Below are positions 32,212 through 45,163 of a stretch of 64,000 nt of DNA, in pieces. The stretch comes from Leptobrachium leishanense (taxonomy: Eukaryota > Chordata > Amphibia > Anura > Megophryidae): contig CM019069.1 of the NCBI GenBank assembly GCA_009667805.1, positions 95,763,204-95,827,203 of the forward strand, written 5' to 3'. The stretch's first letter is position 1. The number at the start of each line of letters is the position of its first letter. The translations under genes were made by a program, and so were the position numbers. The notes under the pieces were generated by a model, which saw only the letters and a program-made list of their open reading frames with translations, did not search any database and was not told where the DNA came from.

Positions 32212-33353
32212 TCCCCCCTTCACGGGCAGACACCGGATGACCACCTGGAGCTGAAGGGCGAGACTCATGAAATGCACGTTTCAGGCGGACAGCATGAACT
32301 TCATCCCCAGGGATCCATTGCCTGTCCTCAGGACCATACCCCCCTCTCAGTCGAACAGGTATTGCAAGACCCCCCTAGACCAGCAGGAATCCAAGATTGC
32401 CCTCACCTCGAATTCCTCCTCGCCCTCCACCGTAATAGGAAGAGGGGGAGCCCGGGTCTTGGTGTACCGATTACAAAGCAACAGCTTCAAAAGGCTCACG
32501 TGAAACACATTGTGGATCTTAAAGTGAAAGGGTAAAGCTAAGGCGTAAGAGACAGGGTTCACCCGTCTGAGGACTTTGTACGGGACGATGTAACAAGACG
32601 CCATTTTCATGGATGGCACTAAAAGCCTGATATGTTGGGTGGATAACCATACCCTATCTCCAACTTGGTAAACAGGTGCTTGCCTCCTGTGTCTGTCCTC
32701 CTTACTCTTCTGAACTGCACTGCTTCTTTCTAGTGCTTTCTTGACGATCCCCCAAGTCTCCTTTAGATATGTTATGTTTTCGTCTAGGGCAGTTATGACA
32801 GATACCTGAAACGTGGAAGGAAGCATGGGAGGATCATACCCATAGACAGCTTGGAAGGGTGAACGACCCATACTCTCACAGATTGCATTATTGAGTGCAT
32901 ACTCAGCCCAAGGCAGAAGATCAGACCAGTTATCCTGCCTTTCGGATACAAAACAACAAAGGTACTTTTCTACATTTTGGTTTGCTCTTTCAGCCACCCC
33001 ATTGGTTTGGGGATGATAGGCCGAAGAGAAGGCAAAGGTTATCCCCATGTTGGTACAGAATCCCTTCCAGAATCTGGATACAAATTGAGTGCAGTTTCGG
33101 CAGTGGGACGTAGTGTCCCAACTAGAAAATCGATCAATGAGGGGGAGTATTACTGTATTCAATGGGCAATGGGTGAAGTAAGCCAACCAGTAAAGCTTTG
33201 GGGCTTGTTTCTTGTGCATACTTCGCACACGGCTATGTATTCTTTTATATCCTTTCGTAATGTGGGCCACCAGAACAACCTACTGAGATTGGATACTGTC
33301 TTGGTGATACCCATATGTCCCGATGGCTTCACATCATGACATATATATATATA
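32212..33353 (-). pseudogene. Ty3/Gypsy pol: integrase and chromodomain
   Basis: The frame 33270-32347 encodes integrase core sequence SAYHPQTNGVAERANQNVEK with the downstream GRSPFQAVYGYDPP, then the C-terminal YQVGDRVWLSTQHIRL region, NVFHVSLLK and a chromodomain ending YLFD*EGYGPEDRQWIPGDE. A TGA replaces the expected tryptophan codon between D and E of that last motif. Upstream (33350-33270) a CH.GI..T zinc-binding segment is partly visible (PSGHMGITKTVSNLSRLFW). The first catalytic Asp region near VDRFS survives as IDRFSSWD. Chromodomains direct such elements to certain histone marks; this is family knowledge. The copy is dead. Confidence 0.88.
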
Positions 33354-34991
33354 AGTCAGGTCCAGAAATATTGGGACATCGACACAATTCTAACATCTTC
33401 GGCTCTACACACCACCACAATGGAGTTGGAATGAAAGAAACACAATGTGCTTTAACTGCAGACTGTCAGCTTTAATTTGAGGGTATGTACATCCAACTCA
33501 GGTGAACAGTGTAGGATTTAAAGCAGTTTGCAGATGTGCATCCAACTTGTTAAGGGACCAAAGGTAATGGGACAGAATAATAATCATAAATCAAACTTTC
33601 CCTTCTTAATACTTGATTGCAAATCCTTTGCAGTCAATCACAGCCTGAAGTCTGGAATGCATAGACATCACCAGACGCTGGGTTTCATCCCTGGTATTGC
33701 TCTGCCAGGCCTCTACTGCAACTGTCTTCAGTTCCTGCTTGTTCTTGGGGCATTTTCCCTTCAGTTTTGTCTTCAGCAAGTGAAATGCATGCTCAATGGG
33801 ATTCATGTCAGGTGATTGACTTGGTCATTGCATAACATTCCGCTTCTGTCCCTTCAAAAACTCTTTGGTTGCTTTTGCAGTATGCTTTGGGTCATTGTCC
33901 ATCTGCACTGTGAAGCGCCGTCCAATGAGTTCTGCAGCATTTGGCTGAATGTGAGCAGATAATATTGCCCTTCAGAATTCATCCTGCTGCTTTTGTCAGC
34001 AGTCACATCATCAATAAATACAAGAGAACCAGCTCCATTGGCAGCCATACATGCCCACGCCATGACACTACCACCACCATGCTTCACTGATGAGGTGGTA
34101 TGCTTAGGATCATGAGCAGATCCTTTCCTTCTCCATACTCTTCTCTTCCCATCACTCTTGTACAAGTTGATCTTGGTCTCATCTGTCCATAGGATCTTGT
34201 TCCAGAACTGTGAAGGCTTTGTTAGGTGTTGTTTGGCAAACTCTAATCTGGCCTTCCTGTTTGAGGCTCACCAATGGTTTACATCTTGTGGTGAACCCTC
34301 TGTATTCACTCTGGTGAAGTCTTCTCTTGATTGTTGACTTTGACACACATACACCTACCTCCTGGAGAGTGTTCTTGATCTGGCCAACTGTTGTGAAGGG
34401 TGTTTTCTTCACCAGGGAAAGAATTCTTCGGTCATCCACCACAGTTGTTTTCCGTGGTCTCCCGGGTCTTTTGGTGTTGCTGAGCTCCCCGGTGCGTTCT
34501 TTCTTTTTGAGAATATTCCAAACAGTTGTTTTGGCCACACCTAATGTTCTTGCTAGCTCTCTGATGGGTTTGTTTTGTTTCTTCAGCCTAATGATGGGTT
34601 GCTTCACGGAAATTGACAGCTCTTTGGATCTCATCTTGAGAGTTGACAGCAACAGATTCCAAATGCAAATAGCACACTTGAAATGAACTCTGGGCCTTTT
34701 ATCTGCACATTGTAATTGGGGTAATGAAGGAATATCACACACCTGGCCATGGAACAGCTGAGAAGCCAATTGTCCCATTACCTTTGGTCCCTTAACAAGT
34801 GGGAGGCACATCTGCAAACTGCTGTAAGTCCTACACCGTTCACCGGAGTTGGATGTACATACCCTCAAATTAAAGCTGACAGTCTGCAGTTAAAGCACAT
34901 TGTGTTTGTTTCATTCCAAGTCCATTGTGGTGGTGTATAGAGTATATATGTTAGAATTGTGTCGATGTCCCAATATTTCTAGACCTGACTG
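33354..34991 (-). mobile_element. Tc1-like element with about 215-bp inverted repeats (family B)
   Basis: Long terminal inverted repeats (33354-33570 and 34775-34991) start (C)AGTCAGGTC(C/T)AGAAATATT and include TGACAGTCTGCAGTTAAAGC. TA flanks both ends; the left C of the consensus CAGTC end is missing. The long repeats with internal direct motifs fit the IR/DR type of Tc1 elements. It is inserted in the integrase region of the gypsy element. The transposase between the repeats is broken. Confidence 0.9.
33606..34634 (-). pseudogene. Tc1-like transposase (family B), frameshifted
   Basis: Starts MRSKELSISVKQPIIRLKKQ and contains a paired-type helix-turn-helix (LARTLGVAKTTVWNILKK), a GRPRKT hook (KRPGRPRKTTVVDD), SKSTIKRRLHQ and, in other frames, KHGGGSVMAWACMAANG (between the first and second D) and the end RLQAVIDCKGFAIKY. 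At least two frame changes (near 34170 and 33830) and stops break the catalytic core, and the region with the second Asp and the Glu is scrambled. Total span of 343 codons equals a normal Tc1 transposase length. Confidence 0.88.
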
Positions 34992-35003
34992 TAGGTACTC
35001 CTA

Positions 35004-35134
35004 GGGCCATATTACATAGTTGGTGCTAACTTAACCAGAGCTGTTGTAAGCCTTACCAGAGCCATTATAGCCTATGTAGGTTTTAAGTTTACAACAGCTC
35101 TGGTTAAGTTAGCAACAACTTTGTAATATGGCCC
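35004..35134. mobile_element. Short palindromic MITE, GGGCCATATTACA ends
   Basis: A 131-bp inverted repeat: arms GGGCCATATTACATAGTTGG and the mirrored right arm GGGCCATATTACAAAGTTG, continuing with GCTAACTTAACCAGAGCTG. It interrupts reverse transcriptase sequence of the gypsy element just after the GHY segment. The ends resemble those of the MITE at 38908-39613 (GGGCTAAATTACA). Confidence 0.8.
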
Positions 35135-35540
35135 ATAGTGTCCGCTACGAGTGTTGAATGCAGTTTTCCACTCGTGCCCCCGCTTAATTCGAACGACATT
35201 GTACGTACCTCGCAGATCTAGTTTTGATCTAGTTTCTATTTAATCCCCTATAGTCAATGCATGGGCGCAGGTCCCCTTCTTGCTTCGATACAAAAAAGAA
35301 ACCTGCACCTGCTGGTGAGGAGGAGCGTCTGATAAACCCTCTGGCCAGGTTACTCCTCCATTATATCGTTCTCCTTTTGTGATAGAGGATAAATGTACCC
35401 CTTGGGAGGCATAGTACCAGGGAGGAGTTCTATCGCCAATCATAAGGACGGTGTGGTGGCAGTACTGTGTGGTGGAGACTATGATTTGAAACGTTATGGT
35501 CTCACTGTGAAGGATACCTGTGGACATGCATACTGGTAAA
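35135..35540 (-). pseudogene. Ty3/Gypsy pol: reverse transcriptase N-terminal part
   Basis: Read in changing frames on the minus strand: [46 protein letters not shown] and [20 protein letters not shown] followed by [10 protein letters not shown]. These are the linker, the finger motif and the LDLR motif A block of gypsy reverse transcriptases. Short indels lie between them and the segment between LNRN and KLDLR is shortened. The YxDD box is not present because the element is cut here by a MITE and further deleted. Confidence 0.85.
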
Positions 35541-35548
35541 GTGTCATG

Positions 35549-38010
35549 CAGGGCCGGCCCAAACCACTGTGCTGCCTGGGGATGAAATGCTGCCCCCCCA
35601 AAAAAAACGTGACATGTATGAGCGTATCAAAGAGCTCCACAGCAATAAAACGCACAGCAATGTGCGGTGTGTATGAGCGTATCACAGAATCCACTGCAAT
35701 AAAACTCAGTAATGTATACTGCATATTTGCTTATCATTTGAATCCACGGCAATAACACAAAAACATTAAATTGATGTGTTTATACAGGGTACGAGAGGTG
35801 CTGCAGCAGCCTTGAGTGTTTATGCAGGGAATGTGAGGTGCTGCAGCAGCCCTGTGTGTTTATACAGGGTATGCGAGGTGCTGCAGCAGCCCAGCATGTC
35901 ACATTCACACAGGCGGACACTGCTGAGCATCAGGTTTGGCCCCAGGGATCCCGTTCACTCTTTCCCCGGGATGTGCACATTTTGGTGTTGTGGGAGAGGA
36001 TGAGCCCTGCAGCTTACAGGAAGCCAGCATGTCACATACTGACCATTACCAAGGGAATGTGGTACTGGCTTAAAGAATAAAAAGTGTTAAAAAAAAAACA
36101 ACAGGTCAATAACGTCTCCTCACCACCACCTCCCCTTTTAACCCTAAAATATCCACATAATTTTTTTATGGCAGGGATCAACAAATCCAAGTAACCATCG
36201 ACTCCTAGAATATTCCCTAGGTCATTCATTTTTTTGAATTCATAGAACAAAAATCTTTGCTCAAAACTGTGCCTGGCTCTAAAAAAGGTGTAGTACACCC
36301 CTGTTTTCCTACACATTTACTCTGCCCAAATTGTCCATTCTCATCATTACTTAAATACAACATTTTGAAGGAAACCCACCTTCCAGTAAAGACAAGCCTT
36401 TTCTTCCGGAGAGGATAAAACCAGCTTTCAAATCTCTGAATCATAGTTATGGTAAATAACAGAAACAAAGTAATATTTTCAAAAATCAGCATCCACAGTA
36501 ACCGGAGAATGAACCTTACAGGACAAGAGCAGCCAGCAATGGAGAGTTTATACGGAGTTACACAATGATGCAGTGCACACTGCCAAAAAGATGATTGCAA
36601 GGAATGGGGCACAAACACCCTGAATGTGACTTATAGATCCTTTCCAAGGGACAAAACGTCTCTACATTTGAACAAGAGCTGGACAAAGTCCAGTGTTGTC
36701 ATGCCACTGTACAGAGCACTGGTGAGACCTCACTTGGAGTACTGTGTGCAGTACTGGAGACCGTATCTCCAGAAGGATATAGACATCTTAGAGAGAGTTC
36801 AGAGAAGGGCTACTAAAATGGTGTATGGCTTGAAGGAGAAAAGTTACCAGGAAAGGCTTAATGATCTTAACATGTACAGCTTGGAAAAAAGACGAGACAG
36901 AGGAGATATGATAGAAACATTTAAATACGTAAAGGGAATCCACAAGGTAGAGGAAGGGAGTATATTTAAACGGAAACAAAGTAGCAAAACAAGAGGACAT
37001 AGTCTTAGATTAGAGGGCAAAGGTTTAAAAGTAACATCAGAAAGCATTATTTACTGAGAGGGTGGTGGATACATGGAACAGTCTTCCAGTAGAAGTGGTA
37101 GAGGCCAAAACAGTAATTGAATTTAAGCAAGCATGGGATAGGCATAAGGCTATCCTAAACAAAAGATAAATCCAGGTAAAGTATCCATGTAATTGGGCAG
37201 ACTAGTTGGGCCGAAAGGTTCTTATCTGGCGACATTTTTCTATGTTTCTATGTCATCTCACAGTGTTCTCTTGTTACATGCCTATTGTTTGTTAACACCA
37301 AAAAAAAAGATAGAAAACACTGAGCAAGCAGGAGAGCATTTTATCCTCCGAACCCAATCTTTATCCTACTGGTCATTTACCTTTAGTCCATTGTATAAAA
37401 ACACAGTTGCAGTCCAACAAATGGCCCATGGGCCGCATATAGCCTGCAGTACCTTTGAATCCAGCCCACCGTAAAATAAAGACAAATAAATAAATAAAAC
37501 AGCATCCTTTACCTGTCTGAGTTTTGGGTCATTTGTCCCTCCCCTCCAGCTTTAAAGCCCACGCAATCAGCCACATGACTTACACAGGAGGCAGGATTTG
37601 AAATATCCTTTTTCCACCCATTTATATAGCCCTGCTGCTGGATGAGCGGAGCTACGAGGGCAAGAATATCCTGCAAGCGTAAAAGAGTTCAGGAGCCGCA
37701 AGAGCAAAGACTCGGTCCAGAGGAAGTGCGGGGGAACCCTTTGTTTCGCGGGGTCCTCTCCAGAGAAGCCTCAGCGTCTGGCAAGATACCACACACATGG
37801 AAGCGCGGGATTACAGCGCGTGTGGGCGGTTCCTCTTCACGCTGCTGGGCTGCGCCTGCGTCGTCACTCCAACGTAGATATCGCCGCCGGCGCTGATAAA
37901 AAAAAATTTCAGCGACAGCGGCGTGGGTGCCAGCGGCTAAAACATGCCGCTGACGATATCTGCCATCTGGAGCAGGTGCTCCATCCTGCACCATCGTTGG
38001 GCCGGCCCTG
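35549..38010. mobile_element. hAT element, non-autonomous, with CR1 insertion
   Basis: Ends CAGGGCCGGCCCAAAC (left) and, complemented, CAGGGCCGGCCCAACG (right) with an exact 8-bp duplication GTGTCATG (35541-35548 and 38011-38018). It interrupts the gypsy protease region. A tandem repeat with a roughly 54-bp unit (GAGGTGCTGCAGCAGCC, three times) lies at 35776-35895. A CR1 fragment is at 36626-37252. No transposase was recognised. Confidence 0.92.
36626..37252 (+). mobile_element. CR1 LINE, 3' end fragment
   Basis: The frame encodes the C-terminal CR1 segment LYRALVRPHLEYCVQYWRPY, then DIDILERVQRRATKMV and ERLNDLNMYSLEKRRDRGDM followed by a 3' UTR with GGGCAGACTAGTTGGGCCGA and ending in two copies of the octamer TTTCTATG. 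An octamer tail of this kind is characteristic of CR1 elements. It is 5' truncated; a stop after about 143 codons ends the frame before the usual end. Confidence 0.9.
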
Positions 38011-38018
38011 GTGTCATG

Positions 38019-38279
38019 AGTAATCATGGGGGTAGATAGAGGATTTCCATCTATAGCCTCCACCACAAGAGGAAACTCCATTTTTACTAGTGGTACAGAA
38101 TGTGTGGAAGCTAAAGAAAAAATCCATAAAGTTTCCTGCCGCCCCAGAATCTAGAAACCCCTCCGTCCTCACACTGAAGGTCTCCCATGACACAGACACT
38201 GGTAATATTACTCTAGAATTTATTTTATGATCATGGCAACCGAGATAGTGGTTACATCCAATATGAGTGTATGACCTTA
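38019..38279 (-). pseudogene. Ty3/Gypsy protease fragment
   Basis: The minus-strand frame includes GFLDSGAAGNFMDF, the aspartic protease active-site signature (D-S-G-A) of gypsy proteins, and in an adjacent frame VVEAIDGNPLSTPMITHDT, the following beta-strand segment. The hAT at 35549-38010 interrupts the sequence right after that, and reverse transcriptase-side sequence resumes beyond it. At least one frameshift separates the two segments. A retroviral-type protease origin is less likely given the chromodomain integrase downstream. Confidence 0.85.
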
Positions 38280-38462
38280 CAAATGCTCTACTGCAGGAAT
38301 AGGTGAAAATTCCACACACTCCAAAATCTTGTAGAACGTCTTTCCAGAAGAGTGAAAGCTGGAGTGGACCAACTCCATATTAAGGTCTATGTATCTCAAA
38401 CGTAATGCTGGAAAAGTCTCTGTTGGTCTAATGGTCAAGTGTCCCAATACTTTTGTCCATAA
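38280..38462 (+). pseudogene. Tc1-like element, 3' end (partner of 31356-31771)
   Basis: CACACTCCAAAATCTTGTAG, TTTCCAGAAGAGTGAAAGCT, GGTGGACCAACTCCATATTA-like sequence and the terminus GTGTCCCAATACTTTTGTCC are the known 3' region and inverted repeat of the Tc1-like family whose 5' half lies at 31356-31771. The central transposase is missing. Confidence 0.7.
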
Positions 38463-38907
38463 TGAGTATCCATGTAACGGAGCGTCCCATTTGTGAAGAT
38501 CGTAAGTCACTGTTAAATGAACATTTTCCTGTTGCAATAACTATTAAATCTCATGCAATAGCTCCTATGTAGGGAGTTTTGCCAATAAAAAAAAAAAACC
38601 TTGTCAGGTAAAGACATTTTGGTTAATAAAAAATCTACAAAGGTGTCACTACATAACAGAAGAAGTTCCTCTTACAAGAGTTAACCAAATATATGCTGTG
38701 ATAAACGTTCATGGTGGTGGCAGCATAAAAAAATGTGCGTTTAAAATAAGATTTTTGATTAATTTACTTGTTACTTTATGCCCTAGTAGATATACAGGAA
38801 ACGATAACCACAGACCATATGAGAGTGACCCTTGCATACCTATACACATCCAACGGTCACAGACTGGCAAACAGGTCTATCTGTGACATTATACATGGGA
38901 AAACAGA
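38463..38907. other. No gene recognised
   Basis: AT-rich sequence between the split Tc1-like element and the next MITE; no feature seen. Confidence 0.6.
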
Positions 38908-39613
38908 GGGCTAAATTACAATCTTTGCGCAAACATTAGCGCCGGCGCAAAAAAAAACTTTGCGCCGAATGCCGTATTACATAGCGCAACAACTGCGCGC
39001 AATCGTCTACTGCGGGTGAACCCTGTGCGAGCTTACTGAACTGCGCGATTCCTACACTTAACATTGTGAGCACAAATGCGAATGTGCGCTGGTACGAGGA
39101 TGGTATTACAATCTATTTAGTGGTAGTTACCGCATAGCCTTTGCGCGCATTATTTAGCAACTGCAAAAAGCTGGTGTTAATGGCAAATTCTATCAACCTG
39201 GCCAAACCAAAACACACCAGCCCAGTAAAAATAATGCAGCCAAGTATAGTTGCCCATTCGACACATACCAAACCAATAAAATGGATAAGTATTTTGTGCA
39301 TGTATTATCGCTGCAGCATATATGCTCAGATTGACTTTGGCAGGCGCAATTTCTTAACGTGAGATAATTGTGGTTCTTCATTCTGATTAGCTGAATCGCG
39401 AGAAAAAAAACTGTCCGTACACTGTTTTTTGCGCGAGACGGTACTGCGCGAGCATTTGGCCGCGTCCTGTTTGCGCGCGGTAATGATCGGCGGATGAAAA
39501 GACGCGCAAGGATTGTAATTCCAGCGGTGATTTGCGCGCGCAAACGTTTAATGCTTGCCGCAAATATTCTTGCTTTGCGCAAGGGTTTTTGCGGGAAGAT
39601 TGTTATATAGCCC
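38908..39613. mobile_element. MITE with GGGCTAAATTACAATCTT ends
   Basis: The left end GGGCTAAATTACAATCTT and the complement of the right end, GGGCTATATAACAATCTT, form inverted repeats, followed on both sides by TTGCGCAAA/TTTGCGCAA and GCGC motifs. AGA flanks both sides (38905-38907; 39614-39616), possibly a 3-bp duplication. The ends are close to those of the small palindrome at 35004-35134, so both may be one superfamily. Confidence 0.65.
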
Positions 39614-41304
39614 AGAGACTTGTATGAAGATTCAGATTTAGGGGAGACAGGGCAAGGAATTGGTGGCATGGTACCATGTAGGATACTAAGGACAGTTAAA
39701 GAGTGAGACTTGATAGTGGAAATTGAAACAGTTGAGGTGGAGAGGAATAAGCCAATGGGGAATTGGAGATATTAATGGTTTGGTGAAACTTGAATAAAGG
39801 TCTCACTTATGTAAATGTTACATTACAACTTGCAAAGGTATTTAAGTTCCATTCAATGCTGCACAGTGATGTCACAAACATAAATGCATTCAGAGGAAAA
39901 GACTGTAACCCCTTAAAGGCTGAAGCCATTTATCCTTCCTATGTGTTAAGGACCAGATTAATTTCGCCATTTTTCTCTGTACACGTTCAACGTTGAATCT
40001 CAGCTTTCTGGTCTATTTCAACCCCACATATTATTTACTGCTCTTTAAAGGACAGTGACCGCTTTATTTATGGTCAATATATATTAACAGCTAAACATTT
40101 TACATGGGAAAAGAAAAAAATATATCAGAAACTTGTACTGAACGCTGGAATATCTAAATTTGATTTTTGTTTTAACTTTTATACTACATATATCACAATA
40201 AATTACTGTTTTAATGCTAAAATGTAGCAAAACTTGGTATGCAGTGAATATTTAAAACATAGCCACATTATATAAAGTTTTTTATTAAAATAAATTTATA
40301 GTAAATGTGGACAAATAAAAATAAACGAAAAGGTCAGGCAGTCGAGTGAAACCTGATTTCTGAGAATTTTGCAGCATAGACCTGTAATTTGAGGGTGTGA
40401 TGGTCTCTGCTGTCACTGGGTGTTAAAGCCATAAACCGTGTTGTTGCCACAGAATATAACTTGATTGCTATGGTTCTCTAGGCCACTGTTATTGCATATT
40501 TGATTTAAATTTATACTGTAGATGTTGAAAAATCTAAATGTGATCTTAAAATATGTGATCTTTTCATAAATATAATAGTTTGTTTACATTTCTATAGTAA
40601 GTTTACAATGTTGCATTGACCTGCTCGAAAGACTGGTAACCTTGATTTACATGGCAGTCCTTGTCCCTGTCTACGTGGATATATATGTAATATTTCAAAA
40701 GCCACTTGTAACATGATCTACACTTTAACTTAAAGCTATCTAGGCTTAGTCATTTTTGCTACTCATCAATACATTTCTCCTCTCATTCGGTTTCAAAAGG
40801 GTATTTTTAAACAACAGTACATTTGGAAGCAAACTGATAGATAGCAGGAGCAGAACTTTACATTGAAGCAGATTAAATTAGATCAGGATGAAAAGCTGTG
40901 ATGTGCTGGAAATGCTATCAATTTTGTGAAACGTGTGCCAAGGTCGAAATGACCTCTTCTATGGTACCTGAATAGAGGACATTTGGCAAAGCTAGTGTTG
41001 TAAACCTACACATTTTTAATTAAATGTATAGGTTTTATTGTAATACATAGTTATTCTTTGTACAAGCAATTTTTTACTGCTGGTTTCTTAACAAGATTGC
41101 ACATCAAAAAGTTTTGTTAAGAAATCATCAATATAAATAATAGGAATTCATTTTAGCAATCCCTTTAATTTGATTTACACATTTCTTGTTGTGCTTAACA
41201 ATGGTCATTTCTCAACCAGAAGCCTTTCCTCAGGTCTGCCCAGTAGGCAGGGTAAGCACGGCAGGACCTCCAATCTCTGGTGGCAGTCAGCATGTAACCA
41301 AATA
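39614..41304. other. No gene recognised
   Basis: AT-rich sequence. TAACCCCTTAAAGGCTGAAG near 39908 resembles the end of a TTAA-target MITE but no partner end was found. A GT splice-donor-like site (CAGG|GTAAGC) occurs at about 41250 without a convincing exon. Confidence 0.55.
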
Positions 41305-42921
<1,617 letters not shown>

Positions 42922-42949
42922 TACATAAGAAGAATAACGAAAAGCGCCT

Positions 42950-43520
42950 CTAACTAGATATTGTATACCTCGCTATCTACAGATTATATACAGTGTAGAA
43001 TCCAATTATTCGGAAACTCGACTAGATACACTATTTAGTCCAGAAATAATGGGTCTACCAGGAATAATAATCTAATCCTTTATGGAGTTTGGGTAACCAA
43101 TAAAAACCATGACTCCTAGGGTGTTGCACGCCTAAATATCCACAATCGTTTTTGTTTAAAATACCATTAGATTAACAATCATTCAAAAGGGCCCCAATTT
43201 TCTCTTCTACAATTTTTGTAGGATCTTCACGTAAAAGGTTAATTTGTGTCTTGATCACCAAGGATCCTGTTTGCTTCTATTATAAAATGTTCTTTAGACA
43301 AGATAACTATACCCCCACCTTTATCAGCAGGTTTCACAACTCTAGTATCATCTGTCTTAAGATCCTATACCTAAAGATTCCATAAAAGGTAATGCATACT
43401 GCAGTGGTTTATATGTAATCTGTTTAAAGGTGGTTTGACTAGACACAATCATTGGTGCTTCATATAGCTTGGAAGGGTTATACGAACCAATGGACCTGCA
43501 TGATACATAATTGTTGCTCA
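42950..43520 (-). pseudogene. Penelope-like element, reverse transcriptase fragment
   Basis: On the minus strand, with frame changes, one reads VVKPADKGGGIVILSKEHFI (the conserved N-terminal KPADKGG motif of Penelope-like reverse transcriptases), EANRILGDQDTN, LREDPTKIVEEKIGALLND, then PK-like and PGRPIISGLNSVSSRVSE, a block that follows the LPKIHK motif in this class. Several stops and indels make it a pseudogene. Penelope-like elements often carry hammerhead ribozymes in their terminal repeats, but none is visible next to this fragment. Confidence 0.8.
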
Positions 43521-43555
43521 CATGAATTTATTGTTAAGGCCAGGGTTAGACGAGC

Positions 43556-45163
43556 GCACATGGCTGAAAAATTTGTTTAGTTTAGTTTTTAAATAATTTC
43601 GGTTTCGGAATTTAACTAATTTAGTTTTGTTTCGGATCGATTCAAAATTTCCCTATCGATTAGACATTTCAAATCTATTTGAATTTCATATAATCAATTC
43701 GATAATGGATATCAATTCGAATTTGGGGTCCTTTGCTGACAAGTCCTTTGCTGACTATTACTTGTAAGTGTAACGGGGGGAGTAGCGCCCACTAGAGAGT
43801 AGCGGAGTTGAGATCCTTAAGGACTGATAAATCTTTTTGACGTTTAAACACTGCTTGGCATATGCAGACTTATACGCTTGAGGCAGCGAGGATGAACAAA
43901 ACACTGAGTTGCTACTAAGCACTAAAGGTTTAGAGACCGATAGAGCATGTTCAGAAATACAAAGATACGTCAGACAGTTGGTGAATTGTGCGGACTGCAG
44001 GGCAGTCAGGAAATGTGCTGCTTCAACGTTTTCTGATAATCGGGAGCAGATCAGCGGTACCTTAAGATAGGCAGCGGCAACACATACACCTCGGGGTCTA
44101 TCGTGGGTACAGTATCGAGTATATTTGATGGTGAGAGCACACTGAACACGAGCCGCATATAAACAGTACCTTTCGATCGCAGTTCTTATAAACATGTGTG
44201 GCTGGAGAACATGAGCTCTGGGTTGGGTATAGAAACCTAATGAGGCCACAGACGATACCCACAACTTAGAAGGGACAACACCCCAGTAATGTGTAAACAC
44301 CCCAGCGGCAAGCATGGGGTTAAACCACCAAAGCACCACACAGGCGATCGTAATTGAGAAGCAAGAGAATAGTCACAACAAGCCAGGTCAAAAGCAGGAG
44401 CAGGGATGGTATTCAAAAAACGGGTTGGCAACAATGAATCAATGCACACAATAAGTTAGCGATGCGGGAACAGACTCCACGACAGGGCGACGAGGTAACT
44501 CCTCGCGCCCGGTTTTAAACCCGGCGGCTCCTCGTGACAACGCCAGGCCCCACCCCCTCGGACGCCGCTTGGCCATTCCTCAGTGCTGGCAGTCGGCCAG
44601 CTCTTGGCACAGGACCCTGCCCAGACCCCCCAGGCAGCACAGCAGGGGCTGAGGATATGACAGTAAGTTAAGATCAATTCGATAGGTCATTTCAAATTCG
44701 ATAGTTGATATCAATTTGAATTTTGGATCACTAAATAAAACCCCAATTAATCAAATTTTGCTGCTAAAAGACAATCTAGGGTTAAATATTAAGCAGTCTC
44801 ACAGATTTAGTATTTGAGTCAAGTTAAACATCAAAACAAAATTTATTTGTTTCATAAAGTTGTTTGCTGACTGCATTACTTGTATTGTATGTATTTTAAT
44901 TTAAGATCATTTCAATAGTTGATATATCAATTCGGTATCGATTCGGTAGTTGATATCGATTCGAATTTCGGAACACCAAAAAAAATTATTCAAATTTTTC
45001 TTTTATGAGGAGGACACAGTGTAAAACGAAATAAATTCGTTCTATACCAGTTCGTTTCAAATTCGTATCTTATCGATTCGTTATTCGGAAGTACTTCCGA
45101 AATACGAATTAATGGATTTCGTACCGAATTCCGAATTTTTCTGAAACGAATGCACATCTCTAG
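43556..45163. mobile_element. hAT-like element of ATCGATTCGAATT repeats
   Basis: The right end, complemented, reads TAGAGATGTGCATTCGTTTC, a known style of hAT end. The left end (GCACATGGCTGAAAAATTTG) is degraded. The flanks of the inserted LTR are full of ATTCGA, ATATCAATTCG and CGAATTT motifs in both orientations. The left boundary is uncertain and no target duplication was found. Confidence 0.45.
43769..44662 (-). mobile_element. Solo LTR with exact 5-bp target duplication GTAAG
   Basis: The plus strand starts TGTAACGGGGGGAG and ends GAGGATATGACA; GTAAG flanks it on both sides (43764-43768, 44663-44667). The same family as 10967-11848 and 9900-10384, judged by the shared end, the GCGATGCGGGAA(A/C)(T/A)(A/G)A block and TTTAAAACCGGGC. 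Sense orientation is taken as minus from the promoter-like TTTAAA and the shared layout. No internal region is present. Confidence 0.88.

Larger units (their letters stand above)
31772..38279 (-). mobile_element. Ty3/Gypsy chromodomain retrotransposon, truncated and riddled with insertions
   Basis: Reading from high to low coordinates: protease (38279-38019), reverse transcriptase N-terminal part (35540-35135), integrase and chromodomain (33353-32212), polypurine tract (complement AAGGGGGGATTC at 32209-32220) and the 3' LTR (32208-31772). The 5' LTR and gag are absent, as are most of the RT, the RNase H and the start of the integrase. Insertions: hAT 35549-38010, MITE 35004-35134, Tc1 33354-34991. 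It sits inside a Tc1-like remnant. Confidence 0.9.

Noticed and set aside
35240..35527. 95-codon minus-strand open frame resembling an unknown protein
   Set aside because: The same bases in adjacent frames give gypsy motifs ([35 protein letters not shown]), so this frame is a shadow of a frameshifted reverse transcriptase.
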